The notes under the pieces are model-generated. The model did no database searches, had not been told where the DNA came from, and worked only from the letters and a program-made list of their open reading frames with translations. A DNA stretch of 6,458 bases from Bacillota bacterium (lineage in GTDB: Bacteria > Bacillota > Desulfotomaculia > Desulfotomaculales > Desulfallaceae): assembly GCA_009781965.1 (NCBI GenBank), contig WQUS01000104.1:1-6458 (forward strand), in the 5' to 3' direction. Shown piece after piece: positions 1 to 4,878 of this stretch (position 1 is the stretch's first letter; each line of letters starts with the position of its first letter). A program made the translations under genes and the position numbers.

Positions 1-175
1 TCGGCTTCAAAAGGCCACGTATAATATTTTAACATAAATTATTAATAATGCAAGGTAAAAAAGCCGAACTTTGCCGGACGCACTTCGATTGTACTTTGAT
101 TAGGTACTTTGTATTGCTCCGGAGTGGCTGTTTTTCATCCCTTTTGGCCGGCACCCGGCCGTTTCAGCAGCTCCC
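1..175. other. Non-coding stretch with a weak minus-strand promoter-like site
   Basis: I see no gene here. On the minus strand a TTGCAT box (48-53) and a TAAAAT box (26-31) are separated by 16 bases. This could be a promoter for a gene beyond the left edge, but the region is very AT-rich and such matches arise easily. A GC-rich hairpin (GGCCGG, loop CAC, CCGGCC; 146-160) lies just downstream of the small ORF at 176-316 but has no T-run on its minus-strand side, so it is not a classical terminator. A heptamer GTACTTT occurs twice (91-97 and 104-110). Confidence 0.3.
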
Positions 176-316
176 TCACCCGGGGCCTCCCGCCATCACA
201 AACAGGACCGCGCCGCCTAAGCCCGCTACAATCGGCCAGTAACCGGGCAGTCCGGCCAGAAGGGCGACCGCGACCAATACTACGGCGGCCAGGCGCATAA
301 TGATTTTTATAACCAC
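176..316 (-). CDS. Small hydrophobic protein, 46 aa, probable membrane peptide
   Basis: I do not recognise a family. From a GTG start at 316 the reading frame gives 46 residues ending in a TGA at 176-178. The sequence has a short basic start (VIKIIMR), then two hydrophobic runs (about residues 9-23 and 29-42) joined by a GLPGYWP turn. This suggests a small membrane protein with one hairpin or two short membrane segments. An AAGGTG Shine-Dalgarno-like stretch lies about six bases before the GTG; an in-frame ATG at 298 would give a 40-residue form with no good ribosome binding site. It lies 115 bases after rimI on the same strand. A 6-bp hairpin (363-368/380-385) and a TATACT box between them leave open read-through or a separate promoter. 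Overlapping plus-strand frames are less protein-like. Confidence 0.5.
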   Translation of the reverse strand: MVIKIIMRLAAVVLVAVALLAGLPGYWPIVAGLGGAVLFVMAGGPG

Positions 317-431
317 AACACTCACCTTCTTTAATATTTTTTTATATTTTTAGGAAAGTATACCGGCTGCTATATGTATAGCCGGGTCTTGCAGAATAAA
401 GAACTGAAAGAGCGCGCTTTGCTTGCATATT

Positions 432-905
432 TTACGGTAAATGATCTTTCCACATGATAATGGCATTTTCCCCGGTATCGGAATAATAATTTTTTCTGAT
501 CCCTCTCTCTTCAAAACCCAGGGCTGTGTAGAGAGTGCGGGCCGGTGTGTTGGAAGGGCGCACTTCCAGGGTCATCCGGGTGGCGCCCAGCGCCATTGCC
601 CAAACAATCATTCTCTGCACCAGTTCCAGACCCAAACCGCGGCGCCGGAAATCTTTGTGTACCGCCACGTTGGTCAGGTGGGCTTCGTCCAGAATGAGCC
701 AGATGCCCGCATAGCCGATCACTTGGCCGTCTGTCGTCACTGCCGCAAGATAGTGGGCTAAGATGTTATTACTAATTTCGTACAAGAAAGAATTTTTCGA
801 CCATGGCGTAGGGTAGGCGGTTTGCTCAATAGCCACTACCTGATCCAGATGCTCCGGGCGCAGCTGTTCAAAGGTGAGCTGATTTGCCAGCGCGCTGTCA
901 ACCAT
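432..905 (-). CDS. rimI: RimI-type GNAT N-acetyltransferase (ribosomal protein bS18-alanine acetyltransferase family)
   Basis: This is a GNAT-fold acetyltransferase that moves an acetyl group from acetyl-CoA to a protein N-terminus; the RimI family is known for acetylating the N-terminal alanine of ribosomal protein S18. From the ATG at 905 it has 157 residues, normal for RimI. The acetyl-CoA-binding motif RRRGLG is at residues 87-92. The LEVRPSN segment (113-119) supplies the conserved glutamate E114, and KNYY contains the likely catalytic tyrosine near Y140. A longer frame opens at 989, but that start would overlap tsaB by 92 bases. The ATG at 905 overlaps the tsaB end by 8 bases and has an AAAGGA ribosome binding site about 9 bases upstream, which fits translational coupling. 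It is the third gene of tsaE-tsaB-rimI. tsaD, which often follows in Firmicutes, is not found downstream in the window. Confidence 0.93.
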   Translation of the reverse strand: MVDSALANQLTFEQLRPEHLDQVVAIEQTAYPTPWSKNSFLYEISNNILAHYLAAVTTDGQVIGYAGIWLILDEAHLTNVAVHKDFRRRGLGLELVQRMIVWAMALGATRMTLEVRPSNTPARTLYTALGFEERGIRKNYYSDTGENAIIMWKDHLP

Positions 906-1608
906 TGGTGCGGATCCTTTCCCGCCATTTGATTTCCGCTTCCGACTCTCTGATATAGTGCGGAAGCAGTGCGGCTGGATCCGAGCCAAGGCCGGCTTTG
1001 AGCATTTGCAGGCCCAATTCGGCTACCGCGGCGCCCCGGGGAAAAACGGCGCATGCCGGGGTGAACCTGGCCTGCTCCCCAAGCAGTGCTGTCAGTTCGG
1101 GCCGGAATTCCCCCACTCCATCCCCCAAAAAGGTAATATGCTCATCATACTCGCTCAAAATGGAAGCCAGTTCCGCTACGCCAACCGCGCAAGCCGCTAG
1201 CAAATTGAGCAATTTTTTGCCGTTACTGCGGTACAAGGCGGCGTATACTTCGTTTCTTCTGGCGTTTAACACCGGACAAATCAATCCGGCCTGACCGGAT
1301 AAGGGGTAAGCCAGGGATTCCAGTGTCGACACCCCCACTACCGGCAGTTCAAGGACCTGAGCCAGTGATTTGGCGGTACTCATCCCAATGCGCAGTCCGG
1401 TAAAGGAGCCTGGCCCGATGGTAACGGCAATGCCGTCCAGCATACTTTTAGCTACCCCGGCGTCAACCAGCACATCCCGCACCATAGGCAGCAGGTTAAC
1501 CGAGTGGGTGCGTTTGTTATTAACCATTCTCTCCGCTAAAATTTTATCTTCGTCGGCTACGGCAGTGGCCGCCACCGGCGTGGAAGCCTCAATCCCCAGC
1601 ATGTACAT
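898..1608 (-). CDS. tsaB: TsaB, t6A tRNA modification complex subunit (YeaZ family)
   Basis: TsaB is a non-catalytic, ASKHA-fold partner of TsaD. With TsaE it is needed to transfer threonylcarbamoyl to A37 of ANN-decoding tRNAs (t6A). The family is recognised by the N-terminal LGIEASTPVAATAV strand-loop (residues 4-17), RTHSVNLLP (33-41) and the diagnostic GPGSFTGLRIG (65-75). The length of 236 residues is usual for Firmicute TsaB. I chose the ATG at 1608 because GGGAG lies 10 bases upstream; a TTG at 1614 and an ATG at 1602 are possible alternatives. The gene overlaps the 3' end of tsaE by 20 bases and rimI by 8 bases, so the three are co-translated. The C-terminal half is more divergent, as is normal for this family. 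No frameshift is seen. Confidence 0.95.
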   Translation of the reverse strand: MYMLGIEASTPVAATAVADEDKILAERMVNNKRTHSVNLLPMVRDVLVDAGVAKSMLDGIAVTIGPGSFTGLRIGMSTAKSLAQVLELPVVGVSTLESLAYPLSGQAGLICPVLNARRNEVYAALYRSNGKKLLNLLAACAVGVAELASILSEYDEHITFLGDGVGEFRPELTALLGEQARFTPACAVFPRGAAVAELGLQMLKAGLGSDPAALLPHYIRESEAEIKWRERIRTNG

Positions 1609-2068
1609 GCGCAATCAACTCCCGGACCAGGTGTTCGTATCGGCTGCCATGGGGAATCAGCTTGATATCCCGGGCATTCTCATCATCCTGTTGTTTATCA
1701 ATGATGATGTCCAGTCTCTGTTCAGGCAAAAAGTCCAATATTTTTTGGGCCCATTCCACCAGGACGGCGCCGGCGCCGTAAAAATATTCATCGAAGCCAA
1801 GGTCGTTAACTTCGGACGGGTTATCCAGCCGGTATACATCCATGTGGTAAAGGGGCAATTGCCCCTGATACTCGTTAACGAGGGTAAAACTGGGACTTTT
1901 GACCCGCTCTTTTACCTGCAGGCCGCGCCCGATGCCGCCGGCCAGGCATGTTTTGCCCGCCCCCAGGTCGCCGTCCAGGGCGATTAGATCACCTGGCTGC
2001 AGCAATGAGCCTAACGCTTCTCCCAGGCGAATGGTTTCGGCGGCGGAACGGGCGGCAAAAGAATACAA
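1589..2068 (-). CDS. tsaE: TsaE, t6A tRNA modification ATPase (YdiB/YjeE family)
   Basis: TsaE is a small P-loop ATPase that binds the TsaB-TsaD complex and enables repeated cycles of threonylcarbamoyl transfer to tRNA. Numbered from the TTG at 2068 (159 residues), the Walker A motif GDLGAGKT is at 33-40. SPSFTLVNEY follows at 58-67, then HMDVYRL (75-81) and LVEWA with conserved E105, all TsaE hallmarks. The start is uncertain. The same frame extends to a TTG at 2113 (174 residues) preceded by AGAGGA. However, the likely operon promoter (TATAAT at 2133-2138) would start the mRNA inside that ribosome binding site. The 2068 start also places Walker A at the usual distance from the N-terminus and gives the usual length near 158. 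The first gene of the overlapping tsaE-tsaB-rimI operon, it ends inside tsaB. Confidence 0.93.
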   Translation of the reverse strand: MYSFAARSAAETIRLGEALGSLLQPGDLIALDGDLGAGKTCLAGGIGRGLQVKERVKSPSFTLVNEYQGQLPLYHMDVYRLDNPSEVNDLGFDEYFYGAGAVLVEWAQKILDFLPEQRLDIIIDKQQDDENARDIKLIPHGSRYEHLVRELIAHVHAGD

Positions 2069-2132
2069 TGTAAAACCCCCAATGAACCTCCAGTGGTCAA
2101 ATGACAATGCCAATTATAATAGTCCTCTGGTT

Positions 2133-2160
2133 ATTATAACCTTTTCCGGGCTGCTTACAA
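2133..2160 (-). promoter_or_regulatory. Probable sigma-A promoter of tsaE-tsaB-rimI
   Basis: On the minus strand a TTGTAA -35 box (2155-2160) and a perfect TATAAT -10 box (2133-2138) are separated by 16 bases. Transcription would start near 2126, about 58 bases before the preferred tsaE start. A second TATAAT at 2113-2118 has no matching -35 box. The call rests on consensus only. Confidence 0.6.
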
Positions 2161-2188
2161 AGTGACTAACGTAAAAAAAAACGGTGTT

Positions 2189-2210
2189 AAAGAAACTTTA
2201 AAGTTTCTTT
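2189..2210. repeat. Perfect 22-bp AT-rich palindrome
   Basis: AAAGAAACTTT is followed directly by its exact reverse complement. On the minus strand it is followed after seven bases by nine T residues (2173-2181), so it might contribute to termination of transcripts from the response regulator. The A/T-rich stem with no loop is atypical for a terminator. It could equally be a protein-binding site upstream of the tsaE promoter. A 9-bp direct repeat AAAGTGACT flanks it (2159-2167 and 2220-2228). Confidence 0.45.
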
Positions 2211-2225
2211 TGCTACTTTAAAGTG

Positions 2226-2345
2226 ACTGTTCAGCATCAAGCGGCAGGCAAAACCGTTAGCCGTGTGCTCATGCTCTTCGAGAGGTCGCTTACGGTTAAC
2301 GGCTTTACGTACCTGGGCTAGAGGATCAACAAACACTGCAAAGTT
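2226..2345 (+). repeat. Intergenic hairpin repeat, copy A (full unit of composite module 1)
   Basis: This copy has the full order of the family: an ACTGTTCAGCATC left end, a left arm (2250-2264), an apical core, a right arm (2292-2306), the CCTGGGCTA block and the CAAACACTGCA right end. The arms pair over 13 of 15 positions plus one G-T wobble. The core reads GTGCTCATG, then CTC-TTC-GAG, then AGGTCGCTTAC. Its AGG and GTG are the only core substitutions among the same-orientation copies. Orientation is named by the GCTCATG core strand; all neighbouring genes are on the other strand. It has no plausible coding content. Confidence 0.85.
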
Positions 2346-2373
2346 TCGAACCTCGAACCTCGAACTTCGAGCT
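2346..2373 (+). repeat. Four-unit 7-bp tandem repeat (TCGAACC type) linking copies A and B
   Basis: Four consecutive heptamers: TCGAACC, TCGAACC, TCGAACT and TCGAGCT. The last runs into the AACCGTG of copy B, where it replaces the left arm seen in full copies. The same linker with the same unit number recurs at 5639-5666. Confidence 0.85.
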
Positions 2374-2463
2374 AACCGTGCGCTCATGCTCTCCGAGAAA
2401 TCGCTTACGGTTAATAGTGTTGCGTGCCTGGGCTATGAGTACCAATGAACACTGCATAGTCTC
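2374..2463 (+). repeat. Intergenic hairpin repeat, copy B (half unit lacking the left arm)
   Basis: This copy has the apical core (AACCGTGCGCTCATG, CTC-TCC-GAG, AAATCGCTTACGG), the right arm, the CCTGGGCTATGAG block and the AACACTGCATAGT end. The outer left arm is absent and replaced by the 7-bp repeats, so only a short stem of about seven pairs (TAACCGT/ACGGTTA) can form. It ends about 38 bases from the stop codon of the response regulator gene. Confidence 0.82.
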
Positions 2464-2500
2464 GTTTTTGTTTTTAAAGCGCCGCACGTTTGGTAATTGT

Positions 2501-2911
2501 TTAGAGGACACCGGATTTACAGGCAGTTTCCCGCAGGGATTTTTTTTGGGCGTAATTCCGGATGATCTCCTTGATCTCGTTATGGTTGAATGGCTTGAGC
2601 AGGCAGCTGGAAACGCCCAGCTTTTCTGCTTCCGCTATTGTTTCGGTTGATCCGTAAGCAGTCATGAAGATGATTCCGGTTTGGGGCGCCAGTTGTTTTA
2701 TTTCAGCCACTGCTTCCAGTCCGCTCATAATGGGCATCCGGGCATCGATAAAGATTAGATCTGGTCCGATGGAGCGTACCATTTTTACCGCTTCCAGTCC
2801 GTTTTGGGCGCAATAAACCTGGTGGCCGGCTTCCTTAATAATGATATCAAATAAAAAACGCACGCCTGGCTGGTCGTCCACTACTAAAACAGTTAAAATT
2901 TCCTGGTGCAT
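2501..2911 (-). CDS. Spo0F-like single-domain response regulator
   Basis: This is a stand-alone receiver domain of 136 residues with no output domain, so it should act as a phosphorelay intermediate or bind partner proteins in the cytoplasm. The acidic pocket is D12/D13, the phospho-acceptor is D56 (FIDARMP), the conserved threonine is T84 in MTAYG and the conserved lysine is K106 in LKPF. The VVDDQPGVRFL and MTAYG segments closely resemble Bacillus Spo0F, with a constant +2 residue offset, so a sporulation phosphorelay role is reasonable but inferred. Residues after about 122 form a short tail not typical of Spo0F. Translation begins at ATG 2911 behind a strong GGAGGTG (2918-2924). It stands alone between two repeat elements, with its own promoter at 2965-2993 and no histidine kinase nearby. 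Confidence 0.92.
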   Translation of the reverse strand: MHQEILTVLVVDDQPGVRFLFDIIIKEAGHQVYCAQNGLEAVKMVRSIGPDLIFIDARMPIMSGLEAVAEIKQLAPQTGIIFMTAYGSTETIAEAEKLGVSSCLLKPFNHNEIKEIIRNYAQKKSLRETACKSGVL

Positions 2912-2964
2912 TTTTTACACCTCCAAGTGCAACCAAATAAATAACATATTTATATATAATTTAC

Positions 2965-2993
2965 ATAATAACTGATAATTAGATTATTTACAA
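2965..2993 (-). promoter_or_regulatory. Probable sigma-A promoter of the response regulator gene
   Basis: On the minus strand TTGTAA (2988-2993) and TATTAT (2965-2970) are separated by exactly 17 bases. The leader would be about 45-50 bases before the GGAGGTG ribosome binding site. The surrounding DNA is strongly AT-rich. I saw no convincing sigma-H type site, which would have been expected for a classical Spo0F gene. Confidence 0.58.
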
Positions 2994-3030
2994 GACTATT
3001 CAAACAGAAGTAACAGTTTTTATCCGGTTG

Positions 3031-3172
3031 CGTTACTGTTCACGCGTTGCTGTACAGCATCGAGCGGCACGCAAAACCGTTAACCGTGCGCTCATGCTCG
3101 CCGAGAAATCGCTTACGGTTAACGGTTTTGCGTACCTGGGCTATGAGGTTCAGCAAACACTGAACAGTAACG
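3031..3172 (+). repeat. Intergenic hairpin repeat, copy C (most complete copy)
   Basis: This is the best-preserved unit. The inner arms at 3069-3087 and 3115-3133 are perfect reverse complements over 19 bp. The outer arms at 3031-3052 and 3151-3172 match at 18 of 22 positions, with the four mismatches together in the middle. The apical core is GCGCTCATG, CTC-GCC-GAG, AAATCGCTT. The left block CAGCATCGAGCGG and the right block CCTGGGCTATGAG lie opposite each other as an internal-loop region. The whole unit folds as one hairpin of about 142 nt. It sits 22 bases after the stop codon of the PuuD-like gene and could act as a terminator or mRNA 3'-end stabiliser, but it has no T-run. Confidence 0.9.
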
Positions 3173-3194
3173 ATGGCGCGAACAGTAGCGTTTT

Positions 3195-3920
3195 TCACCC
3201 GGTTGTTTTATGGGGCAGATAGCGGGCGGAAGCGGCGGTAAAAGAGTTAAAAAGGCTGCGGAAAATCGGATGGCGGCGGTATAAGTTTTCCGGATGAAAC
3301 TGAACGCCGATACAGAAAAAATCGTCCGGCATTTCAATCCCTTCCACCACCCCGTCCGCTGAGTAAGCGGAGATGATAAAACCGGGCGCCAGTTTGCCGA
3401 CCATTTGGTGATGAAAAGAGTTTACCCGCAGGGTCTCCTGGCCGAGAATACCGAATAATGTCGATTTTGTTTCGATTTTGATATTGTGCGTAACATGCCA
3501 GCGGGGGGCTTGCTGACTATGCTTGTAGGATCGGTCAACGACCCGGGCGATGTCTTGGCAGACAGATCCGCCCCCCGCTACGTTCATTACCTGGATCCCT
3601 CTGCAGATCCCCAGCAGCGGCATTTTTAACTGCAAAGCCCTGGCCGCCAGCGCAATTTCGAAAACATCCCGCTCCGGGTCAATGGTTCCGTTTTCAGGCC
3701 AGGGTTCTTCGCCAAACAATCCCGGCTCGATGTCCTCGCCGCCAGGCAGCATCAGACCGTGCACGGTACTTAATATTATATCGGGATCAATGCTGTCGTT
3801 TGCGGGCAAGATGACGGGAATTCCTCCGGCGTCCTGTATTGCCTGCACGTAATCGCGGCTGAGCCAATAGCGGTTTTCCTCCGGTTTGTAACAACAGCTG
3901 ACGCCAATTACCGGCTGCAT
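3195..3920 (-). CDS. PuuD-like class I glutamine amidotransferase-fold hydrolase (peptidase C26)
   Basis: The protein belongs to the gamma-glutamyl-gamma-aminobutyrate hydrolase (PuuD/YvdE) group, which hydrolyses gamma-glutamyl amide bonds with a Cys-His-Glu triad. From the ATG at 3920 it has 241 residues, close to the family's roughly 250. Visible landmarks are IGVSCCY near the N-terminus, LPGGEDIEP (58-66), DPERD (81-85), the nucleophile C106 in GICRG, NSFHHQ (167-172) and H209/E211 in QFHPE. A GGAGG lies 10 bases before the ATG; the frame stays open further upstream without a better start. The actual substrate cannot be told: no polyamine genes are in the window, and related enzymes act on other gamma-glutamyl compounds. 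It appears to be a single-gene unit between the ndoA terminator and repeat copy C. Confidence 0.9.
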   Translation of the reverse strand: MQPVIGVSCCYKPEENRYWLSRDYVQAIQDAGGIPVILPANDSIDPDIILSTVHGLMLPGGEDIEPGLFGEEPWPENGTIDPERDVFEIALAARALQLKMPLLGICRGIQVMNVAGGGSVCQDIARVVDRSYKHSQQAPRWHVTHNIKIETKSTLFGILGQETLRVNSFHHQMVGKLAPGFIISAYSADGVVEGIEMPDDFFCIGVQFHPENLYRRHPIFRSLFNSFTAASARYLPHKTTG

Positions 3921-3991
3921 ATCACTTACGCCTCCTTGTATTACATATATTATTTGGCTTGAATCAACTTGTCCTTTCAGCCGGACATTAG

Positions 3992-4016
3992 AAAACCGCC
4001 ACTTAAAGTGACGGTT
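3992..4016 (-). terminator. Probable intrinsic terminator of ndoAI-ndoA
   Basis: In minus-strand sense, 4016-4006 pairs with 4004-3994 over 11 positions (one G-U wobble), followed by TTTTCT. It is 39 bases past the ndoA stop codon. The one-base gap means the top pairs must open to form a loop, and the T-run is short, so efficiency is uncertain. Confidence 0.6.
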
Positions 4017-4054
4017 GATAAACATTAACTATGTATGTATATGCTGTTTGGGAA

Positions 4055-4408
4055 CTATATGTCGACTAAACCAAGGCTGATTTCAACGGCTTGCTTTATT
4101 TTGGTCATTTGTTCTTCTTGCAGCAGGGAAACTCTTTCCAGCAGCCTGCTTTTATCAATGGTCCTGATTTGCTCGGCTAAAACCACCGAATCCTTGCCCA
4201 GCCCGGCCTTGCCGGCCGGTAACTCCACATGGGTGGGGAGTTTGGCCTTGGCAATTTGAGAGGTTATGGCGGCAACAATGGTAGTGGGGCTGTATTGGTT
4301 GCCGATATCGTTTTGCAATATTAAGACCGGTCTGGTTCCTCCCTGCTCAGAACCCACTACCGGACTTAAGTCGGCGTAATATATTTCGCCGCGGCGTATT
4401 TGGTGCAT
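4055..4408 (-). CDS. ndoA: EndoA/MazF-family mRNA interferase (toxin)
   Basis: This is a sequence-specific endoribonuclease of the Bacillus EndoA (MazF) type; the Bacillus enzyme is known to cleave at UACAU. The 117-residue protein is nearly full-family length. It shows RRGEIYYADLSPVVGSEQGG at the N-terminus, then TRPVLILQNDIGNQYSPTTIVAAIT. The predicted catalytic pair is R26 (GGTRPV) and T49 (AAIT), one residue offset from Bacillus EndoA R25/T48. LPTHVEL, DSVVLAEQIRTIDKSRL and the C-terminal ISLGLVDI also match the family. All key residues are present, so the toxin should be active. Its ATG overlaps the antitoxin stop by one base (TAATG), which fits coupled translation with antitoxin first. 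The cleavage specificity here is inferred from family similarity. Confidence 0.97.
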   Translation of the reverse strand: MHQIRRGEIYYADLSPVVGSEQGGTRPVLILQNDIGNQYSPTTIVAAITSQIAKAKLPTHVELPAGKAGLGKDSVVLAEQIRTIDKSRLLERVSLLQEEQMTKIKQAVEISLGLVDI

Positions 4409-4686
4409 TATCCGCTGCCCCCCGCCACCGGCCTGATGAGTGACAATTCCGCTTCAACCTCCAGCCCGTAATGTTCGATGGCCATTTCCAGATTAATATT
4501 GGCCATTTCCAGATAACCTTTAATCATTTGTTCCCTTAACTGCCGGCGTTTCCTATCATCAATGTAAAGAAGCATGGCGGCGCGGATAAATTCGCTGCGG
4601 TTAATATTTTCGGCTGCGGCGATGCGATCAATTTCGGACAGCAAGTATTTCGGCAAACTAATCACTACCCGTTTAATTTGAGTCAT
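4408..4686 (-). CDS. ndoAI: EndoAI-type ribbon-helix-helix antitoxin
   Basis: The 92-residue protein matches Bacillus EndoAI (YdcD) in layout. A ribbon-helix-helix DNA-binding domain begins with strand KRVVISLP (5-12), followed by helix LSEIDRIAAAE and NRSEFIRAAMLLYI (29-42). The helical tail REQMIKGYLEMANINLEMA (51-69) is the region that wraps the toxin in this family. The ATG at 4686 has an AAGGGGG ribosome binding site about 8 bases upstream. A longer frame up to 4752 would run through the promoter and is rejected. As an RHH protein it probably represses its own promoter; the palindrome at 4725-4734 is a candidate operator. It precedes the toxin gene and overlaps it by one base. Confidence 0.95.
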   Translation of the reverse strand: MTQIKRVVISLPKYLLSEIDRIAAAENINRSEFIRAAMLLYIDDRKRRQLREQMIKGYLEMANINLEMAIEHYGLEVEAELSLIRPVAGGSG

Positions 4687-4724
4687 TGCACCGCCCCCTT
4701 CCGAATAAAGAAGTGAACTAATAA

Positions 4725-4734
4725 GTGTTAACAC
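4725..4734. promoter_or_regulatory. Palindrome GTGTTAACAC, candidate antitoxin operator
   Basis: This perfect 10-bp palindrome begins directly downstream of the -10 box of the ndoAI promoter, at about the transcription start. RHH antitoxins usually bind such short palindromes to autoregulate. The position supports an operator, but no binding motif is known to me for this protein. Confidence 0.4.
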
Positions 4735-4765
4735 ATTATACAACAATATCACATTGCGCTGTCAA
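4735..4765 (-). promoter_or_regulatory. Promoter of the ndoAI-ndoA operon
   Basis: On the minus strand the -35 box TTGACA (4760-4765) and the -10 box TATAAT (4735-4740) are both perfect sigma-A consensus, but the spacer is 19 bases instead of 17. This would make an intrinsically weaker or protein-dependent promoter. The start would lie near 4728, inside the palindrome, about 40 bases before the ndoAI ATG. Confidence 0.7.
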
Positions 4766-4781
4766 TAGCCAAAGTTTAATG

Positions 4782-4865
4782 GTTACTGTTAACCGGAAGC
4801 GATTTCCCGGCGGGCATGAGCGAGCGGGTAACGGTTTGGCGTGCTGCCCGATGCTGAACAGTAAT
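4782..4865 (-). repeat. Intergenic hairpin repeat, copy D (inverted and shortened)
   Basis: This copy is in the opposite orientation to the other five. Read on the minus strand it shows TTACTGTTCAGCATCGGGC, a left arm, the core CGCTCATG, CCC-GCC-GGG, AAATCGCTT, then CGGTTAACAGTAA. The CCTGGGCTA block and most of the right arm are missing, as if deleted between the inner and outer right arms. The mini-stem reads CCC/GGG (4812-4814/4806-4808) instead of CTC/GAG, a two-sided change that keeps the pair. The ends TTACTGTT (4783-4790) and AACAGTAA (4857-4864) are perfect inverted repeats. It lies between the ilvN stop and the toxin operon promoter. Confidence 0.82.
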
Positions 4866-4878
4866 GGAACAATATCGT

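Noticed and set aside
66..82. Possible terminator ending in TTTTTT on the minus strand near the left edge
   Set aside because: Only a three-base-pair stem (CCG/CGG) can be drawn before the T-run, too weak to support the call.
432..989. Long 185-residue form of RimI starting at 989
   Set aside because: It would overlap tsaB by 92 bases, and its extra N-terminus is an out-of-frame reading of the tsaB 3' end. The ATG at 905 has a good ribosome binding site and gives the family length.
2346..2373. CRISPR-like array made of short repeats
   Set aside because: Units are 7 bp with no spacers and there are no cas genes; the larger copies are few, irregularly spaced and palindromic.
2187..2511. Short ORFs in both strands running through the repeats (also near 3028-3222 and 5416-5622)
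   Set aside because: The conserved ATG in the core is followed by a mini-stem loop of three or four bases, which shifts the frame between copies. The resulting peptides share no constant reading frame or length, so conservation is structural rather than coding.
3081..3120. Resemblance of the repeat core to a hammerhead ribozyme (CUCAUG, stem, GAAA-like)
   Set aside because: The hammerhead core needs CUGANGA; all copies have C instead of the essential G, and the element has only two stacked stems rather than a three-way junction.
3195..4025. 276-residue form of the PuuD-like protein and 114-residue form of the antitoxin
   Set aside because: Both extensions read through the ribosome binding site and upstream regulatory sequence (the ndoA terminator and the ndoAI promoter respectively) and lie outside the conserved domains.
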